A DNA stretch of 64,000 nucleotides from Dipetalonema caudispina (taxonomy: Eukaryota; Nematoda; Chromadorea; Rhabditida; Onchocercidae), in assembly GCA_013365325.1 (NCBI GenBank), contig JABVXV010000044.1, forward strand, positions 186,001-250,000, read 5' to 3'. Positions 1-12,800 of the stretch are shown here, one piece after another. The notes under the pieces are model-generated. The model had not been told where the DNA came from, did no database searches, and was given only the letters and a program-made list of their open reading frames with translations. The position numbers were made by a program, and so were the translations under genes. Position 1 is the first letter of the stretch; each line of letters begins with the position of its first letter.

Positions 1-572
1 CTCTAAGTAATACCAGTAAGAATTCCTTATATGGTTGAATGCTGAAAATCGTGATACTTCAGGTATTCAAAATATAATCTATCAATTACAGGGTACTTAC
101 AGAAATAGTTGCCAGGATAAGAATTCCAGTGCCATATCCAAAGTACATGTAAATAGCTTCTATTGCTCCATTATAAAATTTCGATTCATCAAAATCATCT
201 GTTCCCCATTTTGTTTGACCCTCGATCATTGTATTTGATAAACTTTTGAAAATGATTGCTTGGACAGCTTGTACGAAGCCCTGGGCTATGCTCAATAGAA
301 TGCCAGCTATTAGCAAGAAATAATCGAAAGGTTTTGCATAACGATACTGAAATCATGTGGTTAATTAGTTACATTAATAAATGAAGTTAAATCTTGAAAA
401 GGTTCAAATTCGAAATTAAGCCAACAAGGATAGTTAAATTTCAAGCAAATGCAAACGATCGATAAGATGGGTTTTCGTATCTCCACTTTATTCTTTCGGT
501 CACCATTTTCTGAACTCGTTTTCCATCCGTAACCATTCTTTAATTGTCTATAACATATAGTTATGTTTAATT
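1..572 (-). CDS. P-glycoprotein-like ABC transporter, 5' exons only (partial)
   Basis: Three exons can be read on the minus strand: 457-572, 97-346 and 1-41, running off the left edge. They encode a cytosolic N-terminal stretch (KNKVEIRKPILSIYRYAKPF) followed by hydrophobic segments (FLLIAGILLSIAQGFVQAVQ; YGTGILILATIS) with an extracellular-type loop between them. This matches the order in the first membrane domain of full-length ABCB/P-glycoprotein pumps, which export lipophilic compounds across the plasma membrane. No ATP-binding motifs are present because the rest of the gene lies outside the window. The middle exon could also end at 101, but ending at 97 keeps the frame into FNHIRNSYWYYLE. 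The true start codon was not found; the first exon shown begins after an acceptor (TTCGCAG), so at least one 5' exon lies further right. A role in drug efflux is known for the family and is only inferred here. Confidence 0.68.
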
Positions 573-2853
573 CTGCGAATTATAAGCTAAAGTTGATTAA
601 AAAATTGATACAATAGGTATTTTGCCGATTTTAAATGCATAGGAAAGCAAAAGTAATGAGTAAAACAGTGAATTTCGTGATCAAGCAGCAGTCATCGATG
701 ACGAGTAACTCTGACATAAACTTCCAACTTGTAATTATTACTTTCCAGTGTTTAATGTTTGCAAATCATAACCATCGTTTGTCATTTTTTCAGATTTGTC
801 AGAACGGTGGAAGCGATTATTCTTTGTTAGTATTTTTCATTTATATTCCTAAAAGTTTTCACTTTTTTAAAAGAAGGAAATTGAGAAGCCTACCTTATTG
901 TAAGGAAAAAGCTATCTTTCAATGCGATTCTTGTACAATTTAAATTCTACGGTTTTTTTGAAAAATTGCGGCGTTAAAAAAAATGTTATTTTAGAATGAT
1001 TTTTTCAGATTCACTTTTAGTTGCTTTCTGATAATTATTCAGTATTTAAGAATGGCATTGGAAATGAGCCAGAGGTTGTGAAAAAATAAATCTCCTTCTG
1101 ATGTTGGCATTTACGTATGAAATAGGATAAGAATGAAATAAGGAATATAAGAGCCTAATCATTACCATATCACAAGCCTAGTTTGTTAAGAACTTGGGAA
1201 TCTGAGGGCATGGGACTAGTTCTAGAATTTAGTAAACCAAAGTTCATTGCTTTTAATTTGTTATTTTATAATGACCACTCGTGAGTTAATTGAAGCCAAC
1301 AGTTTCCACAAAGGTCTAAGTGAGATAATTACTTATTCGCTGCCTATAAATCAATATAGGATGATAACTACAGCAAACTTTATCACGAAGTCACAATTTA
1401 TACTATGTTTGAAAAAATTCGAAAGCCAGAAAGAGAAGAAGTTGAAGTTGGAGTTTGAAATTTCAGATCAGTCTGATAACTGAATTAGACAAAGAATGAA
1501 ATGATTGATAGAGTATAAATATAAATGATGACGAAAAAGGATTGAGAATTTTTGCTAATTAACAAGAATGAAGGAAAGAAATCGATGGATCATAATAGTG
1601 AGAATGATTGATTATATTGTCAGTGAATGGTTGGAAAAGCGCTACTTACTGATAAGCTGAAATTAGAACGATGCAAAACCACTTTTCCTTCCCTGTCATC
1701 TTTGTCCTTTCCTATTTTTTATCCATCATTCTCTTAGCTCATCATAAATTTCACAAAAAAATTCGTTTTCATTTCATTCTTTTTGTTTACAGAGAAGAAA
1801 TTCCTCAACATCAACAATGCAGTAGCAATTATATCACCTAATATTTCACTTACCTTTCACTTTAATATTACAGTTCATCTTCATAAAAAGAAATTAGTAA
1901 GCACGAAAGAATGATTAGTTTCATGAATTGTTTGTACTACAGGAGATAAAGCACATTTGCGAATTATTGTAACGGTTAAAAATAACTTTAAAGAAATGCA
2001 ATGTTGACAACGAGTTTGTCTTAGGGAGATGAAATTTAATGCGAAACTTCGTTGTGCGTAATGAAATGAAAAGATGTGGAAGACTGAATGACTCGTTTAC
2101 TTTAATTCATATGAAAAATGAACAGTCTGATTCTTATCAATATTTTTTCATGTTCATTAGTTTTTTTCTCGGATTTTTCAACAGTCCAAAGAATGCCGTT
2201 TCGGAATTGAATGTAGTGCACTTACAAAGTGAAATTTATTTAACAAATTATGATATGAAAATAGATACTATTTTTGCCCAAGAAAATATCTGATCAATTT
2301 CAATATTATCAAAAATTGGCGCATTCTTATTTGGACTTTAGGAAGTAAAGATTTGTAAAATGTCTTTTTGTATTAAATAAATAAATATATTCTCAAATTT
2401 TCGACTTTGTACTTTCAACTTCCTCAAATATTAATTTCGAAATAAGTCTTATCTTATCTGTAAATTATCAAACATTTCCTAATTTAACAATTACAGTTTC
2501 CCAAACAGAAAAAAATGAAAAGTGAATAGTTAGGTACACAAAGAAAAGGAAAAAGACTGAGTGTAAGTTAAACTTTTTGTTGGCGAATTTGCATATAAAA
2601 TATTCAAATTTATTATTGTAATACATCTAAAAGTTATCAAAATGATCAATTCTTAAAATTTTCCATCAATGAAAGCGGTTGATTCGAAATGCAATGGGTA
2701 GTGGATGATTTGGTTTTTGAGGTTTTGTATATTCTAGAAATAGTAAATGAAATTTCATTTCTTAATTCTTCAATAATTCAATTATTTTTTGGTTTTGATA
2801 CTGGCAAGAATAAATTTTTTAAATTCTCAAGGCTGACTCAGAGTAAAACTTTC
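573..2853. other. Divergent intergenic region, P-gp / CPEB
   Basis: AT-rich sequence between two divergently transcribed genes. It should hold the 5' ends of both, including any missing first exon of the transporter. Short open frames here lack splice signals and recognisable protein content. I see no RNA gene or clear promoter motif. Confidence 0.6.
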
Positions 2854-5800
2854 ATGATGTCTGAGCAAATGCCATCAACAAGACGACGTTTACCTACACG
2901 ACGCTATACCCAAATGATTACAGATCATTGTTTTTGGACCACTGATTCATCATTGACAAGTGAAGTGAGTACATGAATTTTTTTACTGTTTAAAAAAAAA
3001 AAAACGAAAAAAAATTGAATGCGTTTTGAAATAAGCGCCTAACCATCAATCACATACAATTCCTAAGTGTAGTGAATATGGAGCAAAAAAAAAAAAAGGT
3101 AAAAAAAGATGTTTTATATTGTAAAAACCATGTACAATACAGTTAATCAATGGAAAAATGCAACTGTAAGTTTCAGATTCATAGTAAATCAACATGTTCG
3201 TCATCTTCGACAATGGATGAACAAAAAGTCGGAAATTTTTCATCGTCTGGTAGCGATGCAAGTCTCAAAAGTGATTCATTGCTAGGTAGCACAATAACCG
3301 TATTAGATGTCAACGAACCGTTAATAAATATTATCAGTAAAGAACAGGGAGATACCATGCAACAATCTAACAATGATGGAAATGTCTTGAAATGTGATAA
3401 TCATTCTCAAATTGAGGTTCTATTTAGATACATGCAATTAAAATGTTTAGAATTGAAGTACCTAAAACATTTAATAATGAACAATCCTTATTTGTATAAA
3501 CAATGCTTGTTGTGATTAAAGATATTCCCAAAGTTTTCTTTTGATTTATTAGGAAGTTCATTTGTGTTTCACTGCAAAATGTATTCGTTTCAGGATTCAG
3601 TAGCATTACCACCATCGTCATCGGTTGAGCCAGAAAATAAACTTGTCAATCGAGCTCTGGAATTAGCCCAATCGCTTTTTGGACCAGACACAACAATTGT
3701 GAAGACATTCCAAGCAATTCCAATTCAGCGCGAGCTTGATCTCGACGACGATACGGCTCGAATTGCCCGTAAGTACAATATTTCTTCAGCAATAACAAGG
3801 TTACTTTTGATGTTTCTTTCAGTTTCCTTCATAAGACAAAAATGTTGAAAAGTGGTTAGAAACGATCAAAACTTAAACGTCTGAAAGTGCTAAATACTTG
3901 AAATTCATTTTGAATTTTAGATACGAATCTATTCGGAATTGAAGTCCAAGTTGAGATCTGTATCAGATACATAAAAATTTCCAATTGGTTTCTCAAAATA
4001 TCTTTTAGGATTGGAAGGTAAGGAACAGATTGGAGAATTGGTAGGAACCGATGAAATGAAACAAGGTGGAAGTTCAAGTCACATTGCAAATGCAACTGAT
4101 AGTTTCAAAAATCGAATTACTTCATCTGCATTCAACACTCAGACTTCTTTATTGAATCGTAGTGATTTTACGGCTCTTGAGGTTAATGTTTTTATCGATA
4201 TCTTAAGATAAATTTACATAAATTTATGCAAATTTAAAAAAGCCCTTTTGTCACCCACCATTTTTGATTAAATGTGGAAAATTTTCCCTTTATTTTTAAT
4301 TAAATTTCCAAGCAATACAGAAGAATTTTTTTTTTGTTTCAAACATCACAGAAAATTTCTACGAAAGCAGTAAAGCATACAAAAATGTGAAATTATCTGA
4401 ACTCCTTTTTTTCTACTTTTTCTCTCCTCAATTACAATTAGTCTAATTGAAATTTAGACTATTTTTGACATTAAAAAAACTAGAAATATGAATAAGAATA
4501 GTCATTTCGGCTCACTAATTCTAAAATTTTTACTTTGGCTTAAAATGCTGTGAAAAGTCTTAGCTTGAAGTACGAAGTGCACGTCGCAGAAGAAAAAAAA
4601 TCTATTTTTTGATTAGTTGTTGAGTGGTTGTGCCAAAAATTTTGGTATCTTACCCGCTGCTAAAATTCCGGCAGTATCGCTTTTCTGGTAGGAAAGGAAC
4701 AATATAAAAAAGGAAGTTGGCAAAAATTAATTAATAGAAAGAAAAAGGAGATAAAAAGAGGTCTATTATTTATATCATGTGATAGTATACCAGTATTTTA
4801 AGCCTAATTCAAGACTTTAATGTTTGATTTTCAATCTACAAAAAGTTCTGAGGCCTATCTGTGTTCATCTTCTCTCGTTATTCATATCATAACTACAATC
4901 ACTATTATCACTGTTATCCATTTTATTATCATCATTATCAATCCGCAGGTTTTAAATGCCATTTATCGCAATGCACCCGTTGGTGGTTCTCGTTTTGTAA
5001 AGCCTACATCAACTACATTTTCATATATACCACAGAATGCTAACTCACGAGCTCAACTAAAGACTAAAACATGTAAGTTAATCAATTCATTTTAATCGAT
5101 GTATGATTCCCTAAATTATAAAAGCTTTGAAAAAGTCAGTATTTCAAAATCTTGAAAATTTTCTCTTTCAGGATCATTACTTGGAATTCAAAGTAAAATT
5201 TGATTTACTAAAAAGATGTTCAGAATTTTAAATAACTGATAAATGATAATTTGTAGCATATCTTTAAGCAATTATTTTGATACGTTTTCAATATTCTATT
5301 AGATCTAAAATTCCATGTAAACTTCACGTGAAATATAGCGACAACAACGAATGCGGAATCGGAACAATCGGCACGTGAACGTGATGAAGAGGTTCTGCAT
5401 CAACGACAGCGTGACCTAATGGATGAGTATTTTCATCGATCTGGCGATCTGCGTCATATCAAAGCACCTTTTGGTCGTCATGGACAACTATGGGCTGATC
5501 AAAAATACTACGAATATTATGAATATTTATGCAAGGTAGTTTTCCTGTCCTTTACTTTCTTTACCTGAAAGTTTTCCTTTAATAGTAATATATCTTTTGC
5601 TCTTTCATTTATTTTACCAGTTATTATAAAGTGCTGCTAGAAGGGAAATGAAATGTAAGGAAATATTAGATTAACTACAAATCACATAAATGTTGAAGCT
5701 TTTCTACTAACTTTCAACAAATATTCTAAAAATATCATCAACTATCAATATAGTATGACAGTTATGCAAAATGTATGCGATAACCAACTTCACCTACAAC

Positions 5801-8090
5801 TTACCGTAGAATGAGAAACAAGAATGATGGATGAAATTTTATAGTTTAATCGCAAGATATCCAGAAAGACATAGTGAAATAATTTTTAGTTCTTAAAGAA
5901 ATAATGGCAAATAGATTACTCTATGGTTTTTGTGAAAAACTTTACAGTATTGATAAAAACGAAATTAGAATAATAATATTTAATGCAGTTAAAGTTCTGA
6001 TAGATTAACAAATCATTTCAGTAATAATTTCTTGAAATTTTACAGGGTATCAAGCGCGCTCTATCTCATCCAGGTTCATTTGATTTAGATTGTGGTGCTG
6101 GAAGTGTTCATACGCCATCTAATCAACAAGTTAATGGAATATGGTATCATTCGATAATTACTAACATTGAATTTCCTTAATCAAATTTATTTTTTAATTT
6201 TGGAAATGAACAAATAAACTGAGATAACTGGAAGATTTTGAAGTATCATTAACATTTCATGAAGTTTATTTACAATTTAACTTCATGAGAAATTCACTGT
6301 GGTAAATTTAGAAAAATTTGTTTCTCTTCAAATTTAGAAAAATTGAATCCAAACAAATGATTTCTTAGGGATCAACAATAGAAGAAAATGTGACTAATTT
6401 CTTTTTTTTGTTTTAATTCCAGCCGCGCAATGAAATCAAATCTCTACTACCAGTATAGTCCAGGACCGGAAATATATTCGAGAAAAGTGTTTGTCGGTGG
6501 ATTACCAATCGATATCGATGAAAGTATTCTTTTCTTCCCCTTCCATGTCCGTTGATTAAAATTTGCAATAATTCATCAATAATTTACCATTTTAAAATTG
6601 AATTACAAATTTTTAGACGAGCTTACGGCCACGTTTAATCGTTTCGGTCCTTTGGTTGTAGACTGGCCAAACAAAGGCGAAAATAAAAGCTATTTCCCTC
6701 CTAAAGGTATCTAATTTTTAATAATTCGATTTTTTAATTATCAATAATCATTATTAGCACTACTCGATCAATATATAGCGTGTTACGTATAATCGATGAT
6801 ACCACGATACGTTGCACGGATAGGCGTTAGAACATTTCTATCTATTGTAAGTTAATAATTTTACTTGAAACTTAAATTTGATCTTAATAATTCAACTGAT
6901 TCATCGTTTCCTTCATCTCTGAAATTTCATAGTACGATTGCAGAAGCTATACCTTATTTCAGGCTACGTATTTCTTATCTTCGAATATGAAGTTAGCGTA
7001 CGCGCATTGGTTCAATCTTGCTTTGTAGAAGATGAGAAACTCTTCCTGTATATTTCAAGTCCGTTATCACCCGATAAATTGGTTAGATAAGTTTTTTTTC
7101 GGTTGTATGATAAGTTCAATTCAATTTTTCGTTTTTACTTTTGCAAGAATCCTTTGAAATCTCCCCATTTTCTCATCATTAATTTATCTATCAACGCTGT
7201 AATTTTTGATATGATGCATTTTCCAATTACTCAATGTTCAATACCAAAATCACGGTAGGTTTGTTTTTTATTTGTTTTTAGGTACAAATTCGTCCTTGGC
7301 GTCTTGCAGATGCAGATTATGTCGTTGAAGCTAGCATTCCGTTATACGCACGACGTGCTGTCTTTGTCGGTGGAGTACCACGACCAATTAAAGCAGGTTT
7401 GCTCAATCCTGTAAATATTTAGTGCTTGGGCAGATATTTTGAAACCAGCTGCAATGTTTGATTTCAGTTGAATTGGCACATATAATGGATCGCTTATACG
7501 GAAGTGTTGGCTGTGCAGGTATCGATACCGATGTTGAATACAAATATCCGAAAGGTGAATAATTATTTAATTAAAAACTTGAATTACTTGTTAATTTCGG
7601 TTATATCAGTAATGCTGATATATTTCAGTGATCACTTGACAATGATTGAGGTTATTAAGTTCATTTCATATCATTCTAATGTACTATGTGAAAATGTTGA
7701 AAACTTTGAAACCATATTGTCTCAGTGAACATTTTTCAGGTGCTGGACGTATAGCATTTACCAATCAGAATTCGTACATGAAAGCAATTACCGATCGTTA
7801 TGTACAATTGAGCCATGGTGAAGTGGAGAAACGAGTAAGTAAGCATACATTAAGATTAGACTAAATAATCTGTGAGAAGTAAATGAAAGCATTTAAAGGT
7901 TGAACTGAAGCCATATGTGTTGGATGATCAACCATGCGATGAATGTGGTGGTGAACGTTGTGGACATCGACATGCGCCTTTCTTCTGTCCACAACTTTCC
8001 TGTTTGCAGTACTATTGTGAGAAGTGTTGGACGACGATACATGGATGTCGTGCACGTGAAGATCATAAGCCATTAGTAAAAGAAGCTTAG
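2854..8090 (+). CDS. CPEB-family cytoplasmic polyadenylation element-binding protein (CPEB2-4/Orb2 class)
   Basis: Fourteen exons join in frame: 2854-2964, 3177-3416, 3594-3768, 4009-4181, 4949-5072, 5339-5535, 6046-6143, 6423-6523, 6617-6706, 6963-7081, 7282-7396, 7468-7554, 7740-7834 and 7899-8090, giving about 638 residues. The N-terminal 390 residues are low in known motifs and serine-rich in part. RRM1 (about 394-475) has KVFVGGLP and SYFPPKGYVFLIFEYE; RRM2 (about 502-575) has AVFVGGVPRPIKAVELA and GIDTDVEYKYPKGAG. A C-terminal CPEB zinc-binding (ZZ) domain (about 588-635) shows CDEC, C, FFC, C, YC..CW and two histidines. The family binds U-rich elements in mRNA 3'UTRs and controls poly(A) length and translation, often in germ line and neurons. 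The second RRM and ZZ match the CPEB2-4 branch better than CPEB1. Start chosen at the first Met of MMSEQMPSTRR; an upstream in-frame Met at 2689 is preceded by poorer coding sequence. Confidence 0.93.
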
Positions 8091-8119
8091 GAAAGAAATT
8101 GTTGTCCATTTAATTTAGA

Positions 8120-8125
8120 AATAAA
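8120..8125 (+). terminator. Poly(A) signal AATAAA for the CPEB gene
   Basis: AATAAA 30 bases after the CPEB stop codon, a normal distance for a short nematode 3'UTR. Confidence 0.65.
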
Positions 8126-8568
8126 GCTAACATAATATTTACATTCTTTTTGTAACGTAAATTTGAATTCCTTTGCATTTCTTCTAACATTGAATGGTTT
8201 TAATTTAGTTTTAAATTAATGAAATTGTATAGAAGTTATGTAAAAAGCTGTTGGATACACAGATCTTCTTTGTTCACTTCAACCATAAGGCGCAAAAGGA
8301 ATTATGGAATGAGAAAACATAACTTGTCAATAAATTCACTGATTTCAAATATTATTTCAGTTGAAAAATATATTTATTGCCCTGTAAATATAATAAATTT
8401 TTTCTTACCATTTCCACTTTTACCACTTGTATATCTTTTCCTCTTCATAAACGATCGCAAAGACGAGTTTCACTTCTATCACATACAAAATTAAAGATAT
8501 GAATAGCTTCCGGAAATTTTCGTGGAATTTCAGGTTAAATTCTGAAATTCCCCTCTCAAGACAAGATT
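8126..8568. other. Convergent 3' region between CPEB and Ly6-like genes
   Basis: AT-rich gap between two genes that point toward each other. On the minus strand an AATAAA (8373-8378) lies about 190 bases past the Ly6-like stop and may serve as its poly(A) signal. Nothing else is recognised. Confidence 0.5.
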
Positions 8569-9879
8569 TCAGAATACTATTGGAAGATATAAGTAATATT
8601 TTATTAGTGCAAATAATAATAGAAAAATCCCAAAGAGATGCATGCTTTTTGTTGTAGAACCAGAAGTGATATTAACTATTGCGTAATTGTGAGTGATCAA
8701 TCCACTCTCCTGCCCTTTGAACCTTGAAGCACCAACACGCATCATTGCATTTGTAGGCCTTATAACGTTGCATGCATCACTGCTACAAAAACAGTATTGA
8801 GTTTGCAGCGGATATACAGGTGTAGTTTTTAACAAAATATTTGAATGGTAGCAATCGTTAGACCGGATCCTACTTGATAGAAGAATTAGCGTTGAACAAC
8901 CATGTGACATGCCTATAAGTAGATTTGAATTACGTTTGATTTCGGTAAACTTTACCTTCATTATTGATAATAAGACAGTGAATTTTAACTTGATAATTTC
9001 TCCAATTTACTGAATAATTCAATCAGTTCTTAATATTTAGGTTGGGTAAGTCTACTAAAATAAAGGAACGGTACTTTGACGTACTTTTATGTCAGATCTA
9101 CTTTGTAATATTTATTATTGAAACAAAAACCTGCATAAAAATTTCTTCATAATAAGGATGAAATCTTTGTTATTTAGAAAGAAGTACCGAACGATAGAAG
9201 TCGTTTGGTTTTGATGTCAAACGTAGTAACATTTAATGTATAGCATGGATCACGACACATTTGGATTCTGGCAGTTTTTTCGGATTCACAACGCGGTTGT
9301 TGCTCATTTCCTCTGCTATCGTCTTGAAGAACTCTTGGATTGTTGAAAAATGCACCATAATGCTGCAGTTCATAGTACTATTTTAACATTAATTTTATCA
9401 GGGATTTTACATCAAGTGATAGCTCAGATTATTGGTCCATCAAAAGTACTAAATGTTTTGGGCCTTATTCATGAAGCCGTACTCATTCATAATGGTTCCT
9501 ATTGGTACAATCACTGACCTTTGACTCATTGTACCTAGTCTTGTCTTGCATGCATTGCATCGTCATTGAGAATGAGATGCGGAAATATTTGGATTCCATT
9601 ATTAAGTAGCTAATCTTCACTCCATTCGTCAACTTCATGAAAAATAGTATCAAAGTCATTTGAATTACATGCTGAAATATTCCATCGACCTTACGAGATT
9701 CATTTTTTATAGTTTAATTTTTTAAAAGGCTCGAATTCAAGAAAAATTAAACTTACCACTTCAATATTCGGATCTGAACATTGAAAACAAAGATTTTGCG
9801 TTGCACATAGTACGATTCCCCAAAGAAAATTTAGAAGTATCACAGCAATTTGATAGTAGCAACGATGCTTTCCACTCAT
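8569..9879 (-). CDS. Secreted Ly6/uPAR (three-finger) domain protein, probably GPI-anchored
   Basis: Four exons join in frame on the minus strand: 9753-9879, 9634-9671, 9188-9362 and 8569-8912, about 227 residues. The N-terminus is a signal peptide (hydrophobic core IAVILLNFLWGIVLC) followed directly by CFQCSDP, the typical first cysteine pair of Ly6 domains. Further cysteines follow in CESEK, CRDPCYTL and SHGC, and the domain closes with YCFCSSDACN, the usual Cx(D)xCN end of the fold. After a short spacer the chain ends in a hydrophobic tail (FGIFLLLFALIKYYLYLPIVF region), as expected for GPI anchoring or a single membrane span. Such proteins sit on the outer cell surface and modulate receptors or channels; the partner here is unknown. 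The first donor (GTTTAA) and the second (GTTGAC) are weak, so the 38-nt second exon is the least sure part. Not visible as one long open frame. Confidence 0.72.
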
Positions 9880-12800
9880 TTATCGATTCGATTCAGTTTT
9901 ATCATTTATCCGTATTCATATTTTAGCTATAACTTAATTTATGATAAAAGATAAACAAGCATCTTTAAGCTTAAGATTAAATTAAATTTAAGTCGTAGCA
10001 AATGTATTTATGCAGCCAGGAAAGACAAGGCAGAAAAATGAATTTAAAGTGAGTATCGCTACAGGTTTTCCATCAAAATTAGGACTTAAATTTAATTTAA
10101 GCTAAAATTTGATACGACTTAAAATCAATATTTAAATTTGATTTTTTTAAATCAAGATTTACTACAAATGCTCAAATAACTACTTTTTATTGCTGTATAT
10201 CAACTGAAACACTCGCGGGAAGTATCAAAACTAATTAGCTTTCACAATACAATTATGCTTGGTCATTCATAGATTTCGCAAATTTATTAAATTGCACTTT
10301 GATTTAAATAACCAATCAATTGATGAGAATATGACGGACAATATCATTTAAAATATTAATCAATAAGAAATGGGGAAAAAAGAGATAATATTTTTCGCAA
10401 AAGTTGCTATGTTATGAGATGGCACCAATTTAAATTTAAATCTAAAAAATCAAATCATTAGTAAATCCTAAATTTTAGGAAGGGATATAACGATTTGAAA
10501 TTATATAAGTATTCCTGTATCATAACTAAATTAAATATAGATAAAATTTAAAGTAATGATTTGAAAAGTATGGCATTCATGACAATCTATCATTTTTAAT
10601 AGTTAATTATCACTTTCGATGTATTATCTTTGCAGAATCAATAGGAAAGTATGAAGAAAAGAAACATAGCTACGATTATTTTTGATGAAAATTTAGAGAA
10701 AGATTTCGCAAGAGTGAACAATTCACTGTCTTGTCATATAATATCAACATCGCAGTAAGTATTTTTGGGATTTTTGATTTTCCCATCTGAGAGGAAAAAT
10801 TGATAGTTCTTAGATGTGATTTGAAATGACAGCTAAGAAATGTATTCTGTAAAATCTAAATGTGTGTATGCGTATAATAGATATGAATATCAGATGAATA
10901 TCAGACCTATATCATTGAACTGTCTCCAATCTCACTCATCTTTCTATCTTCTATTGTGTCCTCTAAAAGGTCATCTCATTGCAAATCATCCTTATTTGAG
11001 AAATAATATGCCATTCTTGAAATGATAATAATAAAAAGAAATTGAAAAGAAAAAATAAAATTATGTAGACAAAAGAGTATTAAGGTCATTTATAACTAAC
11101 AAAATGAAAATTAAAAAAATAAACATATAGATATAATGAAAATAAACAGCACATGATAGAAGATTAAAATTACATTTTACTCATCTAATAATTCCATGAT
11201 GGATGTACGTTTCCCATTCTACAAATAAAAAAAAATCTTTTTCTGATTTAATTGAATTTGCAGTTGAACCAATTAATTCATTCTCTTTCAAATTTAAATT
11301 TGAAACAAACAGTTTTGGAAGAACTAAAATAGTGAGTGTAAAGCTATGAGAAACATAAATGTGACATAGAATGTTAATGAATGCATATATAATTTAAATT
11401 TCTGCATTACATTTCCCACGAAAAAGCGATTCAGCAGTCAAATTTAGAATTTAGAATGAAGCAGAAGTCCTGTGGTAAGCATATTTGGACCACTTAGGAA
11501 ATAGCTCATTCTTCGAAGGATTTAATAGTATTAAGCTGAAGCGTTGAAAATGGATCTAAATTAATGCTAGCCTAAAAAGGCTGACCTCTAACGATATATT
11601 AAATTGCTATTTTAAGTAATCTTGTTGAGGTAAAATGAATTTTGGATAAATTATTGAAATTTATTAAACTTTCTTCTTAATATTAAAACGAAAAAAAAAA
11701 ACAAGGTGAAGAAATAAAGCTCTCATTTCGCTATCCGGTCGTATTTTTTAGATACTCTGTGAAGATCAAATGCAGAAATAATAGCTTTATTCGCTTCACT
11801 TCATCTGCATTCTAAATTGCATTAAGAATTGAAAAATAGTTTTTAGAATTTTAGAAACCTAAGAAAAAGATAATTGAAACATTTAGGAATCCTGCAAATT
11901 TAGACTTTTCTCAAGTGAATTAAAAAATTTTTTCAAAAATGAGGTTAACAACACAAAATTTGTCAATTCCAGTTGGACTTTTCCACCTAAAAAGAGACTG
12001 CTACTTTGCAAAAATTCTAACAACTATCCTTCCAACTGTATCGAAAGATGTTTTTGCAAGGTAACTGAGATCATTTAAGTTAAAAAATAAAGGAATGACA
12101 AGCAGAAAATTTTGATAGACTAGCATTTTCCGGATACGTTTTCCGAGCAGAAATCACTTTCCATTATATATTTGAACGAAGTTGACAAGATTTTGTTGAA
12201 ATTATAGGTTAAATTAAGATTAAATATGTTGAGAACAGATGAAAATGCCATAAAAAACGATAGGCTATTGCTGCTCAAAGATTATCAAGTAATAGCTTTC
12301 CGAATTTAGTGAATTATTTCAAAGAAAGCAATTCCAAGAATGATAAATTAGCACAATTTACCCCATATTTTTGCATAAAATTCAAGAAAAAAGACAAAAA
12401 AAAAAAAGAAAAACCGAAATGCATCAAAAAAAGATCCTGGACAATTGAACTAATCAATTTTGTCTAACTGCGCTAATTATATCAAAAGTGCTGTAAATTT
12501 AAATTTTCAATAGCATCATAAAAAGACTTTTTGAAATACGAAAAGGAAAAATAACTTAGACACTTAGTGGAATAAAATAAGCGAACAAATTATCCTATCG
12601 ATTTCAGTGCTCCTTGAAAAGCTATTGAGAATTTATTCAATATATTACTCTTTCTCTTTTACACACTAACAAGTAGAAATTTCATCAGGCCTTGATCCTA
12701 TCATTTCATCAAATATTAACAGTTTTGTTCAACTACTGATAATGTACATTTCACAATTTAGAAATATTATATTTATGCGTTTGATGCAAATTTTGCTGAA

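Noticed and set aside
7861..8109. 82-residue minus-strand His-rich frame
   Set aside because: Antisense of the last CPEB exon; the histidines come from complement of ZZ-domain codons.
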